Position numbers and translations under genes: made by a program | Shown: piece after piece, positions 16,823-26,737 of the stretch | Numbering within the stretch: position 1 is the first letter of the stretch | Layout of the letters: each line of letters begins with the position of its first letter | Notes under the pieces: model-generated | The model's input: only the letters and a program-made list of their open reading frames with translations | Database searches by the model: none | Told to the model about the DNA's origin: nothing | DNA from: Thalassotalea loyana | GTDB taxonomy: Bacteria > Pseudomonadota > Gammaproteobacteria > Enterobacterales > Alteromonadaceae | Direction: 5' to 3' | Assembly (NCBI RefSeq): GCF_030161435.1 | Contig: NZ_BSSV01000004.1 | Coordinates: forward strand, 282,528-346,527 | DNA: 64,000 nt

Positions 16823-17765
16823 ATTGCTTCTCCGTTGTTATTTGTGCTCTATCTTCTTTATGTTGTGTAATGGCGTTTAAATAAAGTTGGTGTAAATCAA
16901 GGGACTGGCTTTGAATCGACTGGATATCACCAAGTTTTGATAATTTTTCAAGCACTTGATTGATGGTCTGATCCGACTTAAGCAACACTTCAATCTTATT
17001 TTCTTGAACCTGATTAAGCGTCCATTCGCTCTGAACGCTCTGAAGTAAGGGTTGATCAACCTGACGATAAGTGACTTTCAAAACGACATTCGTAATCGCT
17101 TGTGCGCGAATATCTTCCAACGTACCGTAGAAGACCGCCTCACCAAGATTCATCAACATCATACGGTCAGCAAGCTTTTCAACCATCGCCATTTGGTGAG
17201 CACTCAAAATAACGGTCATTCCATTAGCTTTTAAATCAATTAAAAACTCAACGACTTTTTCTTGGTTGATTGGGTCTAATCCAGAGAAGGGTTCGTCTAA
17301 GATAACCCACTTAGGACTATGAATCACGGCGCTAATCAATTGAACTTTTTGCTGGTTACCCTTTGATAAGGATTTTAATGGCTCATCAGCTCGATCAGCT
17401 AAGTCGAACTTTTCTAGCCAGGTTTTTGCTTCTTTGGTCGCATTATCTTTATCTAAACCGTGCAAACGAGCAAAATAGATTAGGTTTTTAATCACAGATT
17501 TTTCGGTATAAAGACCACGGTCTTCAGGTAAATAACCCAGCGCTTGCGAAGGAATATGACTAAAAAATTGCCCATCAAGCTTTAATGAAATTTGTCCATC
17601 ATCAGGTTTCGTGAATCCCGTTAACATGCGAACAAGAGATGACTTACCGGCACCATTTGGGCCAAGCAGCGCGAAAATTTCTCCTTGGTTTACGTGGAAC
17701 GAGAGTTGGTTGACGGCGGTAACATCGCCATATGATTTTGTGACTTGTTGAACAGAGAGTTCCAT
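16815..17765 (-). CDS. ABC exporter ATPase (NatA-like)
   Basis: A 316-residue ABC ATPase. Walker A GPNGAGKS is at residues 35-42, signature LSKGNQQ at 133-139, Walker B VILDEP at 154-159. The C-terminal 80 residues form the extra domain seen in NatA-type exporters (DUF4162-like), with LEDIRAQAITNVVLKVTYR. LSKGNQQ in place of LSGGQ is characteristic of this group. It precedes and overlaps the NatB-like permease gene. The two probably form a 2+2 exporter of unknown substrate. Confidence 0.87.
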   Translation of the reverse strand: MELSVQQVTKSYGDVTAVNQLSFHVNQGEIFALLGPNGAGKSSLVRMLTGFTKPDDGQISLKLDGQFFSHIPSQALGYLPEDRGLYTEKSVIKNLIYFARLHGLDKDNATKEAKTWLEKFDLADRADEPLKSLSKGNQQKVQLISAVIHSPKWVILDEPFSGLDPINQEKVVEFLIDLKANGMTVILSAHQMAMVEKLADRMMLMNLGEAVFYGTLEDIRAQAITNVVLKVTYRQVDQPLLQSVQSEWTLNQVQENKIEVLLKSDQTINQVLEKLSKLGDIQSIQSQSLDLHQLYLNAITQHKEDRAQITTEKQYA

Positions 17766-17852
17766 ATCAGTCCTTTGAGCGTTAGATTTAACAAATAATT
17801 TACATTTATTTCCTTGTAATTGCTAGCGCTTCCAATTGGACTAATTTACCAT

Positions 17853-18959
17853 TTACAATTCAATCCCTAGCGAAATATACGTCTTAAAATCATCTTTTTT
17901 CGGGATATTATTAAATTCATCAGGCTGTGGATTTGATTGTCTATCCCAGATAAATGACAGGTCAAGATCGACATCTTCAAATAAGTCATATTCAAATGTC
18001 ACAAACAACTCGTGTCGCAAACCGCCACTGTCTTTGTCACCGTAATTCACTGAATACTTGGCTTCTATATCAAGATCTTTGTTTATTTCTCGGTCGAAGT
18101 GCGTTTCTAAAAAGCCACCAAAAGACTTCTCGCTGTTAGGTAGTCCCTCTTGAACATTAACATAGTAGGTTTTACGGTAACTGGGGCCTATCGAGATATC
18201 CCATTCCGTTTTCGGCGTGTCGATAAAGTAATAACCAATACCTGCACCTATCGTGTACTCGTTTTTTAGGTTTTTAAATGGATCTCTTACAGCGTTTAAT
18301 AATACTGGCCTAAAAAATACTTTTTCTGTATAGAAAATATCGTAAGTCGCGGATAGTGATGTGTTATCTTCGGTTTCAACATTATCCGTTTTGGCTCGTG
18401 TCGTGAATAGATCGAGAATTAAACGAGAATCAACGGTACGCCGTTTGCCATTAAATCTCGCCGTCCATTCAGACTGATCGGTGTTTCCTTTATTTAAGCT
18501 GTAACCAAAACTAACTTTAATATCCCAAATATCTATGCCTTTGTCTTTTTCACTAGCAATAGTTAACACTTCAAAAAAAGTAAAAGCGTTTTGTTTACCT
18601 AGTAACGAGCCATTACGGTCAATAATTTCGATGGGCGCTCTAATGATGCTGCCGTCTCTTAGTTTGATACTGTGGACACGGGCAGAAATAATGGAGTGAA
18701 TGTCCTTATATTCGATGGTGAGTTTTTTTAATACGTCACTATCGAATGATAATTCATCTTCATAGTAACCCTCAATTTCGCCTTTTATCCACTCACCGGA
18801 CTTCAACCTAACCCAGTCAAAGATAGGATCTGTCTTTGCTAACTCAACCAATGCGCGCTCTTCATCTGGTAGCGATTCGGAATAAGCGGGTAACAATGCT
18901 CCGAAGCAAAGCAAAAAAGCAGCAATGATAAAAACTAATTTTGTTGTTAAATTACTCAT
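17853..18959 (-). CDS. DUF481-family outer-membrane protein
   Basis: A 368-residue exported protein: signal peptide (LVFIIAAFLLCFGALLPAYS), an N-terminal region with WVRLKSGEWIKGEIEGYYEDELSFDSD typical of a small beta domain, then a beta-barrel of the DUF481 type (VSFGYSLNKGNTDQSEWTARF, alternating aromatic strands, terminal SLGIEL). DUF481 proteins were first noted as salt-induced outer-membrane proteins; their function is unknown. The extra N-terminal domain is common in marine members. It is transcribed alone, 87 bp before the ATPase gene. Its -10/-35 could not be placed. Confidence 0.8.
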   Translation of the reverse strand: MSNLTTKLVFIIAAFLLCFGALLPAYSESLPDEERALVELAKTDPIFDWVRLKSGEWIKGEIEGYYEDELSFDSDVLKKLTIEYKDIHSIISARVHSIKLRDGSIIRAPIEIIDRNGSLLGKQNAFTFFEVLTIASEKDKGIDIWDIKVSFGYSLNKGNTDQSEWTARFNGKRRTVDSRLILDLFTTRAKTDNVETEDNTSLSATYDIFYTEKVFFRPVLLNAVRDPFKNLKNEYTIGAGIGYYFIDTPKTEWDISIGPSYRKTYYVNVQEGLPNSEKSFGGFLETHFDREINKDLDIEAKYSVNYGDKDSGGLRHELFVTFEYDLFEDVDLDLSFIWDRQSNPQPDEFNNIPKKDDFKTYISLGIEL

Positions 18960-19099
18960 CAGATTCTAAATGGTAAAGGTTAAGCTACTAGTTTAATTTT
19001 AGTTAAAATACAACGTCTATCAATGGAATGCGAACGATAGATTGCCTAAGTTACCAACTGATACAGTTGCGATAAATTTCAGTAACAAATTGGTCAACG

Positions 19100-21562
19100 C
19101 TAGCTACTGTTCGCTATGGTTGCCGTATTCCCACCAGCGTTAACGGTTAAACGGACAGCTTCTTCAAAAGGTATCGGTTTACTAAAGAAGTACCCCTGAC
19201 CAATATGGCAGCCCTGATCTTGTAACCAAGCAAGTTGCTCTTGCGTTTCAACACCTTCCGCCGTCACAGTTTTATTCATACTAATTAATAGACTAATTAA
19301 CGCTGATAATACTTTTTTGCTTGATTTTTGATGGGGGATTTCGCTCACAAAGCTTCGATCAATTTTAACGTTGTTTGCAGGTAAACGACGTAAGTAATTT
19401 AATGATGAGTAACCCACACCAAAATCATCAATAGACACTTTTAGCCCCAACGCTTTAAGTTCAAGGCTTCTTTTAATCGCTTCATTGATATCGTGCACAA
19501 CGGTTTCTTCAACTATTTCAATGTAGAGAAACTTACTGTCTAGATTGTATTTGTACATGCACTTTTCCAACTCATTAACGACTTGAGGTGCCATGTACTT
19601 TTCAGCGGTCAAATTAATAGAGCAAATGACATCCAAATCATTGATCGTATTTAGCTGTTTACAGCGTTTGATTCCCTCTTCGATGATCCAGTTTTCTAAT
19701 TCGACCATCAATTCCGTATCTTTTAAAATAGGTAAAAATTTGTCTGGCGATAGCAAGCCTCTCGTCGGATGATTCCAGCGTATCAATGTTTCAAATCCAA
19801 AGAGTTTTTCCTGCTGGATATGGTAAAACGGCTGGAAATATAGTTTGAATTGATGTTCGCTAATTGCATCGGAGAAATCATTGATCAAGGAGAACTGCTC
19901 GGCTATTTCACTTTCCATGTGAGGTTTAAAGAAAACATAATGGGTGCTCTTGTCACTTTTAGCACTGTACATAGCAATGTCAGCTTGCTTGATCACATCA
20001 TTAATTGATGCCTTGTTATCATTAATTACCGTAATGCCGATACTTAACCTAATAGTAAGCTGGTGATCTTCAATATGAGCAGGCTCATTGAAACTTCGCA
20101 AAATATCATCAACAACTTTCACAATATTGGTTCTGGTATAAATATCTGAAATTAACACAGTGAATTCATCACCACCGAGTCGAGCAACTAAATCAGTTGA
20201 ACGAACGCTTCCTTTTAATCGCTTGGCAACGATTTTTAAGACTTGATCACCAAAATGATGTCCCAACGAATCATTGATATGTTTAAACTGATCCAAATCG
20301 ATAAACAGTAGCGCGATATGGGAACCACTTTGAGAAACTTTGGCTATTTTTTTCTGAAGCGTCATCGTAAAATTTTCGCGATTGGCGATCCCTGTTAGGC
20401 TGTCGAATAAGGCCATTTCTTTTAGCTCTTCTTCTCGCTGGCTTACCACAAGATTTAACTCACCCAAGCGTTTTGCAAGCTCATTTGATGACTCTTCTAA
20501 TACATCGATTTCATCTTGAAATAAGTTAGGCTTGTTGGATTGAGAAAATTGAGCAATGTTTTGCCCTTTCGCTAATGTGGGTAAATAGTCTTTGAGCTTT
20601 TTAATACGAGCAATGGGACGCCATAAAACCAAGACAATGGTGACAAACAGCAGCAATAAAGAAGCAAAAGATAACCAAATAAACGTGCGGTAAAACTGTT
20701 GATCTAGTTGATGAGTGTTACTAATGTCGTTGAACGTGACTAGATAACTCTTCGACCCCACCTCTAATGGCATTTCAATTGCTTCGATAAAATAGTGACT
20801 TTGCCCTATATTGACTCTACCTCCGCTGGCTTGTAGGTCACTAAAGGTATTAGAATCGGCATACTTTTCTAGCGCACTAAACTGAGTAAAATTGTGCTCC
20901 TTTCGCATGACGTTCAAACTAATGTTATCTGCCTGACGCAAGAAGGTAATATCGGCACTATCGATACTCTGAGATTGACTAACGATTAATGTTTTTAGAT
21001 CCAAAATTTCGCGAAACTGAAAAATGGGATTAAATAAATTAGTGATCAAATGAACCACATAATCGTTACTATCGATAACAATGGGAATGAAAAAATGAAT
21101 GGAACACTCAGTCTGACAATTAAGTGCATTTTCAGGAACACCATTATCAGTCGCCTTTTGAAAATAGACGGCATAATTAAAAACGGGGGGGTTATTACTG
21201 TAATGTTTATCAAGTAACACCTGGTTTTTTTTAATGACCCCTAGGTTGGTTGCGCCCCACTCTATAGCCAAGTTTTCCCATTGTTCGTCAAAAAAACTCA
21301 ACAACTGTTGCTCATTTATCCCTTTGAGATTGAGTACGCGATATAGATTATCTTGAACAGTATAAATATGTCCTTCGATAGCCCGAGTAAAATATGATTG
21401 AGACGCTACTTTTACCGCTAGATTTTCTTTAATTAAGCGTTCGTCGAGCTCCTTTTGACTAATGTAGGCATAAAAACTAATCACTAAGCTCTGGAAAATA
21501 AACAGGACGACTAAAACTTTCCATATCAAGCCCAAATTACCGAAATACTGTTTATTTGCCAT
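19100..21562 (-). CDS. Membrane GGDEF-EAL enzyme with periplasmic sensor domain
   Basis: An 820-residue c-di-GMP enzyme. Two membrane helices (about residues 15-35 and 285-310) enclose a periplasmic domain of about 250 residues with two Cys (NCQTEC) and are followed by a HAMP-like linker. GGDEF is at 463-467 with the I-site RSTD five residues before it. The EAL domain begins as ETLIRW (EAL to ETL), with the DDFGVGYSS loop, KIDRSFV and TAEGVET intact, so phosphodiesterase activity is plausible. It is the last gene of an operon with a porin-like and a PstS-like protein, which suggests that they deliver a periplasmic signal to it. Net direction of catalysis is unknown. Confidence 0.9.
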   Translation of the reverse strand: MANKQYFGNLGLIWKVLVVLFIFQSLVISFYAYISQKELDERLIKENLAVKVASQSYFTRAIEGHIYTVQDNLYRVLNLKGINEQQLLSFFDEQWENLAIEWGATNLGVIKKNQVLLDKHYSNNPPVFNYAVYFQKATDNGVPENALNCQTECSIHFFIPIVIDSNDYVVHLITNLFNPIFQFREILDLKTLIVSQSQSIDSADITFLRQADNISLNVMRKEHNFTQFSALEKYADSNTFSDLQASGGRVNIGQSHYFIEAIEMPLEVGSKSYLVTFNDISNTHQLDQQFYRTFIWLSFASLLLLFVTIVLVLWRPIARIKKLKDYLPTLAKGQNIAQFSQSNKPNLFQDEIDVLEESSNELAKRLGELNLVVSQREEELKEMALFDSLTGIANRENFTMTLQKKIAKVSQSGSHIALLFIDLDQFKHINDSLGHHFGDQVLKIVAKRLKGSVRSTDLVARLGGDEFTVLISDIYTRTNIVKVVDDILRSFNEPAHIEDHQLTIRLSIGITVINDNKASINDVIKQADIAMYSAKSDKSTHYVFFKPHMESEIAEQFSLINDFSDAISEHQFKLYFQPFYHIQQEKLFGFETLIRWNHPTRGLLSPDKFLPILKDTELMVELENWIIEEGIKRCKQLNTINDLDVICSINLTAEKYMAPQVVNELEKCMYKYNLDSKFLYIEIVEETVVHDINEAIKRSLELKALGLKVSIDDFGVGYSSLNYLRRLPANNVKIDRSFVSEIPHQKSSKKVLSALISLLISMNKTVTAEGVETQEQLAWLQDQGCHIGQGYFFSKPIPFEEAVRLTVNAGGNTATIANSS

Positions 21563-21575
21563 ATTTCACCACCAG

Positions 21576-22799
21576 CTAGAAACTATATGATGCCTGTAAC
21601 GCAAACATTTCCCAGTACTTATCTTCAACGGTTGGTATTACATCAACCCAAGGAGAAATATAGCCGGTACCTTCGACAAAGTGAGCTTCCGCTTGAACAA
21701 TCCAACGTTCATTTATTTGCCATTTAATTCCTCCCGTTAAGTCTTTTGCAAAGGCTCCAAAATCTTGACCAATAATGCCTCCAGCGCCTGTAATTTCACC
21801 TGCGCGATTATCCGTATCTTGGAAAAACACATCGTAACGTAATAACAACGTGAGTTGTTCTGAGAGTAAATAACGATATTGCACATAGCCGCCATCGCTT
21901 ACATTTGTTGAACGGACGAGATCTTGGGGCTGAGGTTGTAATTCTACAGGTAAATTTGGCGCAAAAAATTCGAACCCTGCAGAGCTTGAGTCTAAATAGA
22001 TATATTCAAGTGTTAAATCCCAGTTAGGTGCAAAGTACTGGCTCGAAAATATATATCGCTCATACTCAATAAACCCAGGAGAAACTATTACCGGTGCATT
22101 GGGTGCGTTCACCGGTTTAAAGTCAACCTGTTGATCTTCAAAGCCTAAACCCAAAAGCCAATTACCATTAGGTGATTCCCACGATAAATTCAATTTGGTA
22201 CTTTTATGCGTATCAAAATCCCCTTGTAAAGCGCCGCCAAAAATACTCTCAGTCAACGCATCGTCGACAGGGTTTATCCCATATGACGCTGCCCAATTCC
22301 ACGTCCCATATTGCGCAAGAACGTTTCCATAAAAACTTATCCCATCATATGAAGTAGAAGAGTTTCTCAATATATCGAGATATACGGATTGTGGCAGGAA
22401 AATAGACGGTCTTGCACTAGGAATGTCTCTTGTAGCGTTATAAAGACCATAGTCCGATTTTATCCTACCTATACGCAGTGATAAATTAACGGTTGGTCGA
22501 CTATATAGACCATAATCAATGAATAAGTAATCGAGGTAAGTGCTCTCTATATCACCCCAATTTCGATAAATAACCTGACCAGAGAGCCTAAAGTTCTCTT
22601 GTGTGACATAGCTTGCTTGAAGACCAATTTCTGTCATCTTATAGCTGGTTTCATCTTTACTATCGAAAAATGTATTGGCTGTTGTATGAACTAAACCTTG
22701 AGATACAAACCCACCAACATCTATTTTTTGAGCAGATGCAGAACAACTTACAATAACACCAAGCCAGAGCGTAAAAAGCTGTTTATTGGAGCAGTGCAT
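21576..22799 (-). CDS. Outer-membrane beta-barrel (porin-like) protein
   Basis: A 407-residue protein with signal peptide (LFTLWLGVIVSCSASAQ) and amphipathic strands throughout, ending in an aromatic-terminated strand (EMFALQASYSF) as needed for insertion by the BAM complex. It begins VGGFVSQGLVHTT and contains YVTQENFRLSGQVIYR and LSLRIGRIKSDYGLYNATRD, resembling uncharacterised proteins encoded next to GGDEF/EAL genes. Its start overlaps the preceding gene by 17 bases and its stop is 13 bases before the GGDEF-EAL gene, so all three are one operon. Transport substrate unknown. Confidence 0.75.
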   Translation of the reverse strand: MHCSNKQLFTLWLGVIVSCSASAQKIDVGGFVSQGLVHTTANTFFDSKDETSYKMTEIGLQASYVTQENFRLSGQVIYRNWGDIESTYLDYLFIDYGLYSRPTVNLSLRIGRIKSDYGLYNATRDIPSARPSIFLPQSVYLDILRNSSTSYDGISFYGNVLAQYGTWNWAASYGINPVDDALTESIFGGALQGDFDTHKSTKLNLSWESPNGNWLLGLGFEDQQVDFKPVNAPNAPVIVSPGFIEYERYIFSSQYFAPNWDLTLEYIYLDSSSAGFEFFAPNLPVELQPQPQDLVRSTNVSDGGYVQYRYLLSEQLTLLLRYDVFFQDTDNRAGEITGAGGIIGQDFGAFAKDLTGGIKWQINERWIVQAEAHFVEGTGYISPWVDVIPTVEDKYWEMFALQASYSF

Positions 22800-23229
22800 A
22801 TGTCACTCCTTCAACACTGTTCTCTACATCAATGTAACCAATAGCTCCAGGTGTAGATGCTACTGTTTCAAGCATAGCGCTCTTTGACTCTACAACAATA
22901 GGTTTAATCCCAAAGCCACTGAATGCTAATTTTTGCCACCTTCGGTTAAATTGATAGGGGTAGATACCTAACATGTCCTCTACAAATTCCTTATGCAGTT
23001 TATCGGTCGTGCGGTAAATGACGAGCGTCACAATAGAGCCGTCAGGCCACACCGTTTTCTGTCCTAAATATATAGACTTAAGTTGTTGTCTGTTTATCGA
23101 CTGAAGAGCCACTGACTGATTAACAATGACATGTAGTCTTTTTTTAACGATAGCTTTCTGTGCCCCAGCAGAATTGAAGGGCATCAATGTCAATAAAATG
23201 AAGAGCACTAGTTTAAAAGTAAAATCCAT
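22783..23229 (-). CDS. PstS-like periplasmic phosphate-binding-type protein
   Basis: The preferred start (ATG at 23229) gives a 148-residue protein with a clear signal peptide (FKLVLFILLTLMPFNSAGA). An upstream ATG at 23346 would add 39 residues that bury the signal peptide. The mature part matches small PBP-like domains related to PstS: LKSIYLGQKTVWPDGS, RRWQKLAFSGFG and TPGAIGYIDVENSVEGV. At half the length of PstS it probably is not a transport protein but a ligand sensor. Together with the barrel and GGDEF-EAL genes downstream it suggests a periplasmic phosphate- or anion-responsive c-di-GMP switch; this is an inference from context. Confidence 0.72.
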   Translation of the reverse strand: MDFTFKLVLFILLTLMPFNSAGAQKAIVKKRLHVIVNQSVALQSINRQQLKSIYLGQKTVWPDGSIVTLVIYRTTDKLHKEFVEDMLGIYPYQFNRRWQKLAFSGFGIKPIVVESKSAMLETVASTPGAIGYIDVENSVEGVTYALLQ

Positions 23230-23576
23230 TTCACGCAGCCGCAGGTATACAGAATTAGAGTGATACCCTAAGTATTGACGTGATTTAAGCTTATTCAAGC
23301 TAATTCGCAGAAAATGATGGTTAATTTGTAACAAGGTTAATGACAAGTCCCCCCTCCAACTAATCTACTTGACCAATTAACAGCACAACCATCAAAATTA
23401 CCCTTGGTTTCCCTATTAGCTCCTGACCAACTGGTAATTGTACTTACAGTAAAGTTTCTGAATAATTTTCAAAATGAAAACCTTGTTTCCTTCGATTAAA
23501 CAAGACAACAATTTAACCATCAAAAACAACAACTTAAATACAAACATCAAATAAACCCAACATAGCAGGCAACAAT

Positions 23577-23591
23577 ATTGGCATGACCAAT
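23577..23591 (+). promoter_or_regulatory. Palindromic operator-like site 1 (ATTGGCATGACCAAT)
   Basis: ATTGG and CCAAT form a perfect dyad around CATGA. The same 15 bases recur 98 bp downstream. The pattern ATTGG-N5-CCAAT matches the operators of GntR regulators of the FadR/PdhR group, such as PdhR and LldR. Confidence 0.65.
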
Positions 23592-23674
23592 ACATAAAAA
23601 CAGAGTTAAATAAAATAAATATTTGTCATATCAATGTAAGTAAGATATAAATATAGAGATTAAAAAATATACAA

Positions 23675-23689
23675 ATTGGCATGACCAAT
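23675..23689 (+). promoter_or_regulatory. Palindromic operator-like site 2 (ATTGGCATGACCAAT)
   Basis: Identical to site 1 and centred 42 bases before the receptor ATG, where a bound repressor would overlap the promoter or 5' leader. No regulator gene is adjacent, so the cognate protein must be encoded elsewhere. Confidence 0.65.
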
Positions 23690-23723
23690 AAAAATAAAAT
23701 GCCTAATCATCGAGGGGAGATGT

Positions 23724-26645
23724 ATGAAAATCAACAAAATAAGCGCTATGTTTGCTCATCGCAGCGCTACGCTAATTAACAAGTCCTTATTTGGCGCTAC
23801 GTTATCGGCATTACTTTGTGGCACGGCACTCGCAGCCGATGCACAAGATCAAAGCAGTACTGATGATATCGAAGTCATTGAAGTAACAGGTATGCTTGGC
23901 AGTATGAAAGAGGCGGCGCGCCTCAAGCGTACCGATGGTCGTATCGTTGATGCCGTTGTTGCTGAAGATATAGGAAAACTGCCTGACAACAACATCGCTG
24001 AAGCGCTTCAAAGAATTACGGGCGTATCAATAAATACAGATTTTGGTGTCGGCGATAGTGTGTCTATTCGTGGTTTACCGCAAAACCGTGTTGAATTAAA
24101 TGGTCGTTCAACAATTGGTGATTCGCGTGGCGGTATCAGCTTACAAGACTTTCCTTCTAGCTTCCTAAAAACTGTAGAAGTTGTTAAGTCACCAACAGCC
24201 GATATGATTGAAGGCGCTTTAGGTGGAACCGTTAGCCTACGTACCGTTCGACCGCTTGAACTCGAAGGTTTGACTGGTGCCGCATCTTTAGATGCTGAGT
24301 TTGCCGATAAAACAGAAAACTGGGCACCTATTTTTACTGGCTCAATTGGAAATAATTGGGATTTAGGTGAAGCTGGTTCGTTCGGTGCATTACTCATGGT
24401 GTCATACCAAGACCGTGAAATTCGTCAAGATGAGTTTTTCAGCCGCGTATTGCCGCAGGATGTTGATATTGCAGGTCTAACATCAAACACAGCAAGCGGT
24501 AACTTTGCTGTTAGAGACCAACATACAGTAGAGCAATATGTCGAACAACGTGAGCGCACAGCGATAAACTTATCATTGCAGTGGGCGCCACAGTCAGGCA
24601 ACAGCATGTTCTACCTTGACCTAAATACAACAGACCGCTCAGGTGAGCAACATGGTAACTCTATTTTAGGTGTTGTCGGTGCTTTTGAGTCAAACTCAGG
24701 TACAACGCAAGATGCAAATGGACAAGTGAATAACTATACGCTTGTAAATGACTTTGCTATTCCTAAAACCTACAGTGATTTTCGCGATACAGATGCATAC
24801 TCACACGCCTTTGGAGGTGAATGGTACGTGTCTGACTCAATCACAATTTCGGGGGAATTTGCGATAGCATCATCAGAAAGTTTCCGCCCAGATTCAGAAT
24901 TCACATTGCGTCCAATTGAAAAAGCACCATGGTTAGTTGATGGCTCACTCGTCACTCATGTCTACGATGGCGTATTTTCTCAGTCAGGTAATCAATTGCC
25001 AAGTATCATTCATTCAGATCCACTTGCATATATTGCCGCTGAAAACCTCTCGCTGCGTACATTTAAATCTGAAGAAAAAATCACTAAGAATGATGAAACC
25101 GCATTTCGTTTAGATGTTGATTGGGACCAACCTTTCAATATTGATTGGTTATCAAAAGTGAAAGCTGGTATTCGAGTCACGGAACGTGAATACGAATACG
25201 ATCAATATAAAGAAGAAATTAAAGACATTTATAAAAAGGCATTCAATGACGCGGATGGCTCTTCTGCAGCACTTTGGATTGACGACTACAATGCAATGTT
25301 CCCTGGTAGTTTTACAACGCTTAGCCACAACAATGCTTTCGACCAAATTGGCTTATCAGGCCAAAATGACCTACTAACCTTTGCAACATACAATGGTTTA
25401 TCAAACCCAGCAGAGGCATATGCACAACTTCAGCAGTTATTGATTGGCACGAACTTAGCAACAACGGGCTCGCTTGCAGATAACTTAGAAAGAAACGAAG
25501 GTGCATTTAGAGACATTACTGAAGATACAGCAGCAATCTACATTTCAGCGTACCTAGACTTTGATAGTGTTACAGCGATTGTTGGTGGCCGTTACATTCA
25601 AACAGATCTTACGTCTGCTATTTTACGCGATGGCGAGCGAGTTAATGGTGAAAACGACTATAGCGACTTTTTACCTAGCTTAAACTTAACTTATAACTAT
25701 TCTGATGAGACGTTATTCCGTTTCGCAGCCGCAAAAGTTATGCGCCGTGCTGATTTTGGTCAATTAAGCCCTGCATTTGACATTGATAACTCAATTGTTA
25801 CAGCGACCCAAGGTGCTATCGACTTAGACCCGTACCGTGCAACGCAATACGACCTATCTGTCGAGCACTATTTTGGTGACGGTAATATGTTCTCATTTGC
25901 TGTCTTTTACAAAGATGTTGAATCTTTCTTAAATAATACCTCTACTTGTGTTGCTGATCCTGCAACTGCTGGCCAAAACGTAACTGAATGGCAAAGTGTA
26001 TGTCAGTTAACGACTGCAGGGGTAGATAATCCAAACCTTGTATACTCAGATAGCACGCAATTCAACGATGCAGACGGTTTTGCTCATGTCGAAGCGCTTC
26101 GCGATGCTGGCCTAACGGGTATTGATACAGCCAAAGATACAAATGGTGAAAACGGTACCGTTAAAGGATATGAGATTGGCTACCAACAACACTTTAAGGA
26201 CTTACCTGGTGCTTGGTCTGGTTTAGGTATTAGTGCTAACTACACATATTCAGATAGTGAACAACCTAATGGCAACCCATTGTTAGATATCTCTAAGAAT
26301 ACTTACAACTTGCAAGCATTCTGGGAATATGAAGGTTTTGCTGTGCGTTTGGCATATAACTACCGTGATAAATTTCTTGATACAGAAAATGAAAAACGTG
26401 TAGTTGCAATCAATGCAGATGCCTCTGTGTCAGATGAAGATTTAGTTTATGGTAACAATTACCGAGATGACCGTGGTCAACTGGACTTCTCGGCAAGTTG
26501 GGACATCAACGAACACTTTACCGTGGTTGGCAATGCAACAAACTTAACAGGTGAACCATCAGTATTCCTGCATGAGTTAGGTAGCCCATGGAAATATACC
26601 GAAGCTGACCGTCGTTACACCATTGGTGTACGTGCGAAGTTTTAA
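23724..26645 (+). CDS. Large TonB-dependent receptor (TIGR01782-like)
   Basis: A 973-residue outer-membrane receptor. Signal peptide to about residue 38 (ALLCGTALAA), TonB box DIEVIEVTGM, plug domain with IAEALQRITGVSINTDFGVGD split by the conserved SIRGLPQNRVELNGR, then a long barrel ending in YTIGVRAKF. Size and plug motifs match the oligosaccharide- or oligopeptide-type receptors of Xanthomonas, Caulobacter and marine Alteromonadales. No degradative genes adjoin it, so the ligand cannot be named. Two operator-like palindromes upstream indicate substrate-responsive repression. It ends in a strong terminator. Confidence 0.9.
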   Translation: MKINKISAMFAHRSATLINKSLFGATLSALLCGTALAADAQDQSSTDDIEVIEVTGMLGSMKEAARLKRTDGRIVDAVVAEDIGKLPDNNIAEALQRITGVSINTDFGVGDSVSIRGLPQNRVELNGRSTIGDSRGGISLQDFPSSFLKTVEVVKSPTADMIEGALGGTVSLRTVRPLELEGLTGAASLDAEFADKTENWAPIFTGSIGNNWDLGEAGSFGALLMVSYQDREIRQDEFFSRVLPQDVDIAGLTSNTASGNFAVRDQHTVEQYVEQRERTAINLSLQWAPQSGNSMFYLDLNTTDRSGEQHGNSILGVVGAFESNSGTTQDANGQVNNYTLVNDFAIPKTYSDFRDTDAYSHAFGGEWYVSDSITISGEFAIASSESFRPDSEFTLRPIEKAPWLVDGSLVTHVYDGVFSQSGNQLPSIIHSDPLAYIAAENLSLRTFKSEEKITKNDETAFRLDVDWDQPFNIDWLSKVKAGIRVTEREYEYDQYKEEIKDIYKKAFNDADGSSAALWIDDYNAMFPGSFTTLSHNNAFDQIGLSGQNDLLTFATYNGLSNPAEAYAQLQQLLIGTNLATTGSLADNLERNEGAFRDITEDTAAIYISAYLDFDSVTAIVGGRYIQTDLTSAILRDGERVNGENDYSDFLPSLNLTYNYSDETLFRFAAAKVMRRADFGQLSPAFDIDNSIVTATQGAIDLDPYRATQYDLSVEHYFGDGNMFSFAVFYKDVESFLNNTSTCVADPATAGQNVTEWQSVCQLTTAGVDNPNLVYSDSTQFNDADGFAHVEALRDAGLTGIDTAKDTNGENGTVKGYEIGYQQHFKDLPGAWSGLGISANYTYSDSEQPNGNPLLDISKNTYNLQAFWEYEGFAVRLAYNYRDKFLDTENEKRVVAINADASVSDEDLVYGNNYRDDRGQLDFSASWDINEHFTVVGNATNLTGEPSVFLHELGSPWKYTEADRRYTIGVRAKF

Positions 26646-26692
26646 GTTTAAGCCCATATATACCTGAAGGAATAGGTATTCTCCCAGGCGTG

Positions 26693-26729
26693 AAGCACTT
26701 TAGTTATTCAAGCTAAAGTGCTTTTTTTA
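26693..26729 (+). terminator. Terminator after the TonB receptor gene
   Basis: AAGCACTTTAG and CTAAAGTGCTT form an 11-bp stem followed by a run of T. Confidence 0.9.
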
Positions 26730-26737
26730 TTGATGAG

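Larger units (their letters stand above)
23347..23723 (+). promoter_or_regulatory. Upstream region of the TonB receptor with repeated TGACCAA motifs
   Basis: A 377-bp AT-rich interval between the divergent PstS-like gene and the receptor gene. TGACCAA occurs at about 23370, 23423, 23585 and 23683; the last two are parts of perfect 15-bp palindromes listed separately. The receptor start has a strong GGGGAG ribosome binding site. Confidence 0.5.
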
